A model generated the notes under the pieces. It was not told the DNA's origin, made no database searches, and was given only the letters and a program-made list of their open reading frames with translations. The position numbers and the translations under genes were made by a program. Positions 57,310-64,000 of a stretch of DNA of 64,000 nucleotides are shown in pieces (the stretch's first letter is position 1; each line of letters starts with the position of its first letter). The stretch comes from Camarhynchus parvulus (taxonomy: Eukaryota > Chordata > Aves > Passeriformes > Thraupidae). Where the stretch lies: positions 682,001 to 746,000 of the forward strand of contig NC_044585.1 of NCBI RefSeq assembly GCF_901933205.1. Direction: 5' to 3'.

Positions 57310-57440
57310 AGGCCCCCCCAGGGCTCAGCCCCTCTCTCTCCCTGGGCTCCTCTCCAGGCTGAGCAGCCCCAGCTCCCTCAGCTGCTCCAGCCCTTGCTCA
57401 GCCCCAGGGGCTCCCCCCAGCCCGAGCTCAGCCCTTTGCT
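57310..57440 (-). mobile_element. CR1 LINE internal fragment
   Basis: CTCCTCTCCAGGCTGAGCAG, CCCCAGCTCCCTCAGCTGCT and CCAGCCCTTGCTCAG correspond to the reverse complement of the CR1 region around 'gagagctggggctgttcagcc'. Confidence 0.75.
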
Positions 57441-58113
57441 CTGCCCCTCTCACCCTGGCAGGTTTCTCCTCTCTGCCTGGGGGTTTATAAAAAGCTCACA
57501 AGTCAGAAATGCAGATTTCATGCCTTTTGTCTTTCATTTCACTGTGGTGCTGAGCTGCTCGTGCTGGGTGAGATCTGATCAGTGGTGACACAAAGTGGAT
57601 TCCAACAAGTGCTGGGAGCTGACAGCCTCTTATTTATATATGGGTTTATTTTTTTAATCAGAGCCCTACACCACTGATTTATTAATTTCTGCACGTCTCA
57701 GAGGCACCAAGGCTTACAAGCATCTCAACAGAAACCTTTTGTGTCCCTGCTTGCCAGGGCTTTTCAATTCTCTCTTTCTCATTTAGATTTTCTTCTCAGT
57801 CTCCTGTAAATGCCACTCAGCCATGGGCTTTGCTCCCGATTGTGATTGTCAGGAATGGTTGAATTCCCACCCCCAGGCAGGAGGGATCCCTTCCTTCTCC
57901 AATTGTGGGGCTGCTCCTCCCAACATCCAGGGATTATTTTGACAGCTTAGAGAAATTGCTTTGATTTTGTGCACTAATGCTGCTCTCAAGCCTTAACACC
58001 TTTTTTTTTCCCCTCAAAGCTTGCTTTCTTTCCTCCTCTCTGCTCTTCAGGAGCTGTTTTAAGTAGTCAGACTTCCACGTTTGCCTTGAATATCTTCTCC
58101 CTCTTGTTTGAAG
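57441..58113. other. single-copy AT-rich interval
   Basis: 57590-57720 (TTATTTATATATGGGTTTAT, CACTGATTTATTAATTTCTG) is AT-rich and non-repetitive, a candidate conserved element. Nothing else recognised. Confidence 0.4.
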
Positions 58114-58559
58114 TCCCTGCCTTTGGAAAAGGGTTTAAGTCATTTAGTCTTTCACTGCAGAGAGCACTTGGACTGCAGCTGGTTGAAGTTGGAGGATTCA
58201 GGGAAGTTCTGACTCTGGGGAGAGCAGAACTTGGGACAGACACGCTCTGCCCACATTTCTGCCTTGGAAAGGTGACATTTTGCTGTCCCCTTTTCCCCAA
58301 GCTTTTTCTCCTGAAATATTTCTTTTTGTGGAGCACCAAACGTCCTTTCCTTCCTTTCCCTTGGATAGGGATGGCAAAAAGGAGGCCAAAGAACCAATAC
58401 CAGGCTGCCCTGTGGTGCTGTGCTGGTCTGAGGGATGATTTTACAGGCAAATCCCAGAATGTTCTGGGTGGGAAGGGACCTTTCAGATCATGGAATTCCA
58501 CCCCTGCCATGGCAGGGCCACCTTCCTCTGTCCCAGGCTGCTCCAAGCCCCAGTGTCCA
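58114..58559 (-). repeat. right arm of the ~450-bp inverted repeat
   Basis: TCCCTGCCTTTGGAAAAGGG to AAGCCCCAGTGTCC; reverse complement of 54909-55359. The spacer between arms is about 2.75 kb and holds a group B LTR and the 56.8-kb minisatellite. The CR1 part of this arm continues beyond the shared segment. Confidence 0.96.
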
Positions 58560-58584
58560 GCCTGGCCTTGGGCACTGCCAGTTG
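58450..58584 (-). mobile_element. CR1 LINE 3' end in the right arm
   Basis: Minus-strand CR1 from CAGAATGTTCTGGGTGGGAA to CCTTGGGCACTGCCAG; then unrelated TTGCTGAGTCCC. About 25 bp longer at its 5' side than the left-arm copy. Confidence 0.9.
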
Positions 58585-59633
58585 CTGAGTCCCATTGTGA
58601 CACAGACTTCAAGCTGGCACTGTTTTGCCCATAATTTCCTGGAGTTTTTTGCTTCCCCAGCTCTTTGCAAGCTGCCGGGGGTTGTCCTGGTGTGCCTTTG
58701 CTGTGTCCATGTGGTACCATCCCACATGGGGTTCCCTGTCTTAGCTCAGTTAGGAGGTAAATTTGAACTGGAGAGGTCACACAACATTCCTCTTCTCTCT
58801 CCTCTCCTCTCCTTGCTGATGAGCCCTGGAGGTCCCGGAGCTCCTCCTCCTCCAGCTTCGTTAATTCACTGTCCCACGCTGCTCCATCCTGCACTTCCAG
58901 GATCCTCCAGCTCTCTGGACTCACAATTAGGACATTTCCACCTGTGCTGCTCCAAGTTCCCCTGTGGATAAAGCTCTTTCTCTCCCCCTTTCTCCGAGTT
59001 TCTTGGTGTTGTGGTTGAGGAAGAACATCAGCCCCTAAGAGCTGCTGGAGCAGGGATCAATAACAATTGGATTCTTTCTGATCAGCTCCAGGAGCCCCAG
59101 GCAAGGAGGAACATTTGGCAACACAAGCTCAGGGCAACAATTCCCTCCCAGTCCCCAGCTCTTCCCTCTCTCATTATCAGGCATCACCTCTCAGCTCCTG
59201 GCAGCTCCTCACACACAGCTCTCTTATCTGCAGCCTTTCCCTTCCTGATCAGCTGGAAGGAGGCTCATTTTCCCCACAAGGAGCAGTTTTCCAGCCTAGA
59301 ACAATCTGCCAGCTCTTGCCACAGCCCTCTCTGTCATTTCTCCATCCCCACTAAAGCTGAAGCCTTCCCCAGCTCAGGAGGAGCAGGTTTAATTAACCTG
59401 CTATTCCCCGCCCTTCCCATTAGATCATTAAGGAGAGTTCTAACGAGCTGGGTGTGCTGGTGTGCTGTCCCAGCACGTGTCCTCCTCTCCCTCCATCACC
59501 ACTGAACCCTGGGCTGGATCTCCCAGGCAGAGCAGGGGTTCCTCCAGGGGGTGATGTGGACCAGGGTGGGTGCTGAGGGCCTGGCCAGAGAAGGAGTCAG
59601 ATGGACTTCCCCAGGCATTGCTCTGTCTCTCAT
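58585..59633. other. single-copy interval
   Basis: Pyrimidine-rich around 58785-58860 (CTCTTCTCTCTCCTCTCCTC). No exon or element recognised. Confidence 0.45.
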
Positions 59634-60397
59634 TGTGAGAGACAACGGCTCACTTTGAAAATTTAAAAAGGTTTATTAAACCTTAACAAAAATACAACAA
59701 AGGGCTACAGAAGGAAAAAGCTGCAGTGATGAGAGCTGCTCCTCATGCATACCCCATGGCTGGTTCATCCTCAAGCTGGATGCTCAATCTTTTATACCCC
59801 TGGGGGTTGCATCAGCCAGCCCCGGCCCCTCCCAGAGTCTGTCACTCAGCTCTTCTTTGCCATTTATCAGTGCAGACTGCTTTGTAACTGCATTGGAGCT
59901 CAGGTGTTGCCACGCTGCCCCCCCTGAGCACCCCCAAGCTTTTCCATTCCCACCTGCCCCATGCAAGGGACACCTGTGCAGCCTCTTTGTACCTGTCCTG
60001 GACAGCAACACAGGGGGGAAAGGGAACTATGGGGAGAACAGAGGACACCTAAACTACAATAACATAACTGTACATCACTAAAGCTTCTCTTAATATTCAC
60101 ACAATAGTTATCTTTTAATTGTGAGAGCCAATCATCTCATTGTCCATCTATAACAGAACTTTTGAGAAAGTTCAGAGAAAAAATTAAAACAATCCTTAAT
60201 CTTTACAACTAGTGTTTTAAGTGTTGTTTATTTGTAAGATGTATACAAAAAAAAGTGTTATTCCTAATTAACCGGTAGTATAAGAAGTATTAATTAAGAA
60301 CCAATCAAGTCCAGCTTTGTCAGAACTATCTATTAAAAGTGTGCAATATCTAATAAACTCAACATTTTACCTTCTGAAAACATAAGAATTTCTATCA
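59634..60397 (-). mobile_element. solo LTR, group J
   Basis: About 764 bp, TGTGAGAGACAACGG...GAATTTCTATCA. On the minus strand GGTATAAAAGATTG (plus near 59790) precedes TTTAATAAACC (plus near 59671) by about 120 bp, and the 3' end reads GTTGTCTCTCACA. Flanks TCTCAT/CTTCAT are a weak TSD (4 of 6), so the left minus-strand boundary (plus 60397) is uncertain. Only copy in the window. Confidence 0.72.
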
Positions 60398-60884
60398 CTT
60401 CATCCATCCATCCTTAATACAAGAACAACAGAGCTGTGGCTCCCCCAGCCCAGCAGAGCTGTCCGGAAGGAGCTGCTGCTCCTGAGCGTGGTGTGCTCCT
60501 GCCTGGGGGCTGAGGCTGCAGGGCTCTCCCTCAGGCCAGGCTCTGGAAGGGTAAAACAAAGAGATCTCCCTCCCCTGTGCTCCTTAGGAATGGTTAAGGG
60601 ATGGTGGCACAGCCCTGGACACCTCTGCAAGCCTCGGCATGTCCAGCTGGCCAAGCAGACCCTGCGTGCTCCACCAGCACCTGGGCATGGAAATGTGCTC
60701 CCAGAGAATTCACGTGCCAGAAAGGTGCCTGGAATTTCATCTACACCTCAACTTCCCATGGAGCTGGGATGACTTGGAGAGGGGCAGTGGCAGCTGCAGT
60801 TCAGGTTCTGGCAGCTCCTGGGGACATTTGCCACTGCCAGAGGCCCCCTTGTCCCAAGGACAGGTCACTGCTGCTGCTTCACTC
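60398..60884. other. interval without a recognised feature
   Basis: GC-rich DNA between LTR J and the next CR1. Confidence 0.5.
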
Positions 60885-61410
60885 ATGGAACCACAGAACT
60901 GTCTGGGTTGTCTGGGTTGGAAGGGACCTTCTAAATGTCACCCCTGCCATGGCAGGGACACCTCCCACTGTCCCAGGCTGCTCCCAGCCCCAATGTCCAG
61001 CCTGGCCTTGGGCACTGCCAGGGATCCAGGGGCAGCCCCAGCTGCTCTGGGCACCCTGTGCCAGGGCCTGCCCACCCTGCCAGGGAACAATTCCTAATTC
61101 CCAATATCCCATCCAGCCCTGCCCTCTGGCAGTGGGAGCCATTCCCTGTGTCCTGTCCCTCCATCCCTTGTCCCCAGTCCCTCTCTAGCTCTCCTGGAGC
61201 CCCTTCAGGCCCTGCAAGGGGCTCTGAGCTCTCCCTGGAGTCTTCTCCTCTCCAGGTGAGCACCCCCAGCTCTCCCAGCCTGGCTCCAGCCCTTGGAGCA
61301 TCTCTGGTGCCCCCTCTGGACTCTCTCCAGCAGCTCCAGGTCCCTCCTGTGCTGGGCCCAGGGCTGGGGCAGCTCTGCAGGTGGGGTCTCACCTGAGTGG
61401 GGCAGAGGGA
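60885..61410 (-). mobile_element. CR1 LINE 3' portion, longest common-type copy
   Basis: From the tail CATGGAACCACAGAACTGTC and TTGGAAGGGACCTTCTAAAT through all common-type landmarks to GACTCTCTCCAGCAGCTCCA and GGTGGGGTCTCACCTGAGTG. About 525 bp uninterrupted. It gives the reference order against which the split copies at 10634-11592 and 31467-32515 can be read. Confidence 0.94.
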
Positions 61411-62707
61411 CAGAATCCCCTCCCTTGGTCCCAGTCTGTGGGATCAGGCCAGGACATGCACAGAACAGAGCAGGATTTGTCCCTGGTTCCTTTGTCACCC
61501 TGATTTGGTGTCACCCTCCTGCAGAGCCCCGTGTGGGTCTGGGCAGGCTGTGCACAGGGGAATGGGGTTTGGGCTGTTTTCCCAGAAAAGGGGCTGTGTG
61601 AGGGGGTGTCACCCCAAATAACAGCTAAGGAGGAAAGTAGGAAGCAAGAGGCCACAGGTGGTAAGGCAGAACCAGCGGCATCACATCCTGGGAGGAAACA
61701 TTTCGACAAGCAGTGATTCAGGATTTGGGCTCTGGAGCTGAGGGGAGATTGGCTGAGTTTGCTCTGGAAAAATCCTCAAGGAAGGGAAGGCAGAGACAGA
61801 GGCATCCGAAGTGGTGACAACTTGCAATTCCAACTTCACTCCAAAGCATTCCTGCTTTTCCTGTGAGAGGTCCCATGGTGCCCCCCATGAGGCTGGGAGG
61901 GGATTTGCTGGACACTTTTTGTGGAGTTTTGGGGTTGAGAGGTGGCAATACTGAGCAGGCCTGGGAAGCAAGGCTGGCACCAGGAACACTTTGGGAAGGG
62001 AATAGCTCCTGCTGGAGCCAGCAGGGTTTGTGCTCCTTGTCCTTGCTCCTGTCAGAAGCTGCACAAATCATTTCCCCAGGGAAAGGAGAGTTGGCTTTCA
62101 CTATGCCAGGAAAAAAAAAAGAGCAGGAGAACATGAGGAGATGGGGTTTTTCCTGTCTTCAAACCCACAAGATTTGCTCTTCTTTTTCCTTGACTTGCAT
62201 TATATGAGAAATCCCCCAAAAACCCTTGTGAATATGCTGGGATGAGGCTTTTCCAGGCTGGAAGAGATGGGATATTCTGCTTGGAAATGAATATATTACC
62301 CAGGAGGTGCCATTTGCGTGCCTGATGTTATTGCTCCTGCAGGTTTGAGCTTTCCAGTGGCATTTCTGTCATTCTGCTGTAATTTCTATTCATAATTTGA
62401 GCAATTTCTTCCTTTTTTTCACTTGAGTTCATTCCTTTGACGAGATTATTCCTATTTCCCCCACATCAGCAGTTGGTCCTTGGTCTCCCTTTCGTGCTGC
62501 AGGAGGTGAATTAAACAAAGATGGCAAATGAAATGGAAAGAAATTCACTTAGTCCCATGAAATATTAACAGGCACTTATGGGAAGGGAGCCCTGCTGGAG
62601 GGAGGGAGGGACCTGCAGGGTGGGAATTCTCTGTCCCCTGGACACTTGCAGGGCCTGGCTATGGGATGGTGATTGTTTTCAGTCAAATTTGTGGTTTGGT
62701 TCTTTCA
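61411..62707. other. single-copy interval with AT-rich core
   Basis: 62270-62580 (AAATGAATATATTACCCAGG, TTCTATTCATAATTTGAGC, TTAAACAAAGATGGCAAATG, CATGAAATATTAACAGGCAC) is AT-rich and non-repetitive, with a SOX-like ACAAAG word; candidate conserved element. The rest is unrecognised. Confidence 0.45.
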
Positions 62708-62713
62708 ATTGAG

Positions 62714-63077
62714 TGTGGTGTTGTGAGGGTGCCCAGGATGAGGTGAGAGATGAGAATTTGACTCCAGGTTCTCAGAAGGCTGATTTATTATTTTATGATA
62801 TTGTATTAAAAGAAATGCTATACTAAAACTATACTAAAGAAAGAGAGAGGAGACATCAGAAGGCTGGACAAAGATGAATAATAAAAACTCATGACTGACC
62901 AGAGTCCCAACACAGCTGGACTGGGATTGGTCATTAATTAAAAACAATTCACATGCTGGGTAAACAATTCTCCAAATCACATTCCAGAGGAGCAAAACAG
63001 GGAGAAGCTGAGGCTGCTCATCTTCCCAGGAGAAGAAATCCTGGCAGAGGGATTTTTCAGAAAATATCACGGTGACA
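62714..63077 (-). mobile_element. solo LTR, group A copy 3
   Basis: 364 bp, TGTGGTGTTG...CACGGTGACA, perfect 6-bp TSD ATTGAG (62708-62713 and 63078-63083). Shorter than copies 1 and 2 through internal deletions (CCAGTTGGTAAAC region and near CAGATAATTATTG). The minus strand has AATAAATC near its 3' end. Confidence 0.94.
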
Positions 63078-63083
63078 ATTGAG

Positions 63084-63480
63084 GAATGAGCCCCGGGGGC
63101 TGAGCTCAGGGCCAGGCTGACCTGTGTGCTTGGGGTGGCAGGGGAAGGACAGGTGGCCCTGCCACCAGGGCTGGAGGGGTGACAGCAACGCCCAGTCCTG
63201 GGGACAAACAGCTCCTGTGGGAAGGAGAAAATCCTGTTTATTCAAGGAAATCTTTTCTTTCCTCTGCAATGATCCTGAATGCTCCAACAACTGTGGAGAG
63301 GCATGTTCAGCTGGGATGAGAGCCCATCCTCCAGGATGGTTTATGGACAATAATCCCACAGGGATGGATGCTCCAGCCCTTCCTCAGGAGTGAGGGTGGG
63401 AGCATGGCCAGAGCTTGCTGACAAGATCCTGGCTCTAATTCCTTATAAACCTGAAAACAAGAGGATTCCCAGAGGCAGGG
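63084..63480. other. interval without a recognised feature
   Basis: Nothing recognised. Confidence 0.5.
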
Positions 63481-63800
63481 AAGGCCAGGGAAGGTTGGGA
63501 GCAGCAAGTGTGAAAGCCCCGCAGGTGAGGAGAGGCTGCTCAGCTCAGGAGCTGTGCTGTGGAGAAATAGATGATGTTAACAGAGCTAAGGATCAAAGGC
63601 AAAGAAATCCAGAGAAAAACACCTGGAAAATACCTGGAAAAGACTGTCCAGGGTGTCACCATCCCTGGGAGTGCTCCAGAAACGTGTCCCCGTGGCACCT
63701 GGGGACATGGTTCAACAGCACTGGGTTGACATTTGGACTTCGAAATCTTAGAGGGCTTTTCCAAACTGATTGATTCTACAATTCCATGAAACACCAATAA
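63481..63800 (+). mobile_element. CR1 LINE 3' end, old
   Basis: Diverged but ordered landmarks: GCAGGTGAGGAGAGGCTGCT, GTCACCATCCCTGGGAGTGC, GTGGCACCTGGGGACATGGT, TTAGAGGGCTTTTCCAAACT and a GATTCTACAATTCCATGAA tail. The left limit is approximate. Confidence 0.75.
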
Positions 63801-64000
63801 TTTCCACTGCTATATTTCCCAGATTTTTTTTCTAAACCCAGTTGTCTTCTTTTTATTTTTTCTGATGTTGGTTTTAAAGGTATTGCTGTCACAATTATTT
63901 ATTGATGGCACCTCGATGCCAGCAAGCCCCAGGCTTGGACCGATGTCCTGGTGGATGAGATGTGCACAAACTCCCCCAGCCTCTGCTCATGGATCTGGAT
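63801..64000. other. window end, no feature seen
   Basis: AT-rich then GC-richer DNA; nothing recognised. Confidence 0.5.

Overview
The window looks like nuclear DNA of a songbird (passerine). Three things point there: more than twenty CR1 LINE 3' ends that terminate in the avian CR1 tail (ATTCTGTG-type 8-mers); about twenty LTRs of avian endogenous retroviruses (ERVs), almost all apparently solitary; and a nuclear copy of mitochondrial DNA with the avian order control region then tRNA-Phe. I could not support a single cellular protein-coding gene or exon. Long open frames exist, but nearly all are products of tandem repeats whose unit carries no stop codon, or of CR1 and LTR sequence.

Layout. 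0-6 kb: CR1 copies, one LTR and a dense run of micro- and minisatellites (GGATG, GGAT, 41-, 22- and 29-bp units, a G-rich ~20-bp array). 6-14 kb: LTRs, including one inside a CR1 and two inside the two copies of a 60-bp tandem duplication. 14-27 kb: the main tandem-repeat belt (17-bp, CTGTCCCTG-type, a perfect 198-bp GAAGGA tract, 42-, 60-, ~34-, 27- and 18-bp units, a 1.27-kb array with a 10-bp period, a 400-bp hexamer array). 27-45 kb: CR1s and LTRs alternate with AT-richer single-copy stretches that look like candidate conserved non-coding elements, plus the mitochondrial insertion at 38.26-38.66 kb. 44.5-53 kb: further LTRs (one nested in another) and a 297-bp GGGAT array. 54.9-58.6 kb: two inverted ~450-bp arms that differ at only about three bases apart from small indels. 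59-64 kb: two more LTRs, CR1s and AT-rich single-copy DNA.

Nothing here works as an operon or pathway. The content is a record of insertions: LTRs into CR1s, an LTR into an LTR, and LTRs and mitochondrial DNA into short tandem duplications. ERV-type LTRs were delimited by TG...CA ends and target-site duplications (TSDs) of 5 or 6 bp read directly in the sequence. I labelled LTR groups A-J locally and did not assign database family names. The density of GC-rich minisatellites suggests a microchromosome or a distal chromosome arm, but this is inference.
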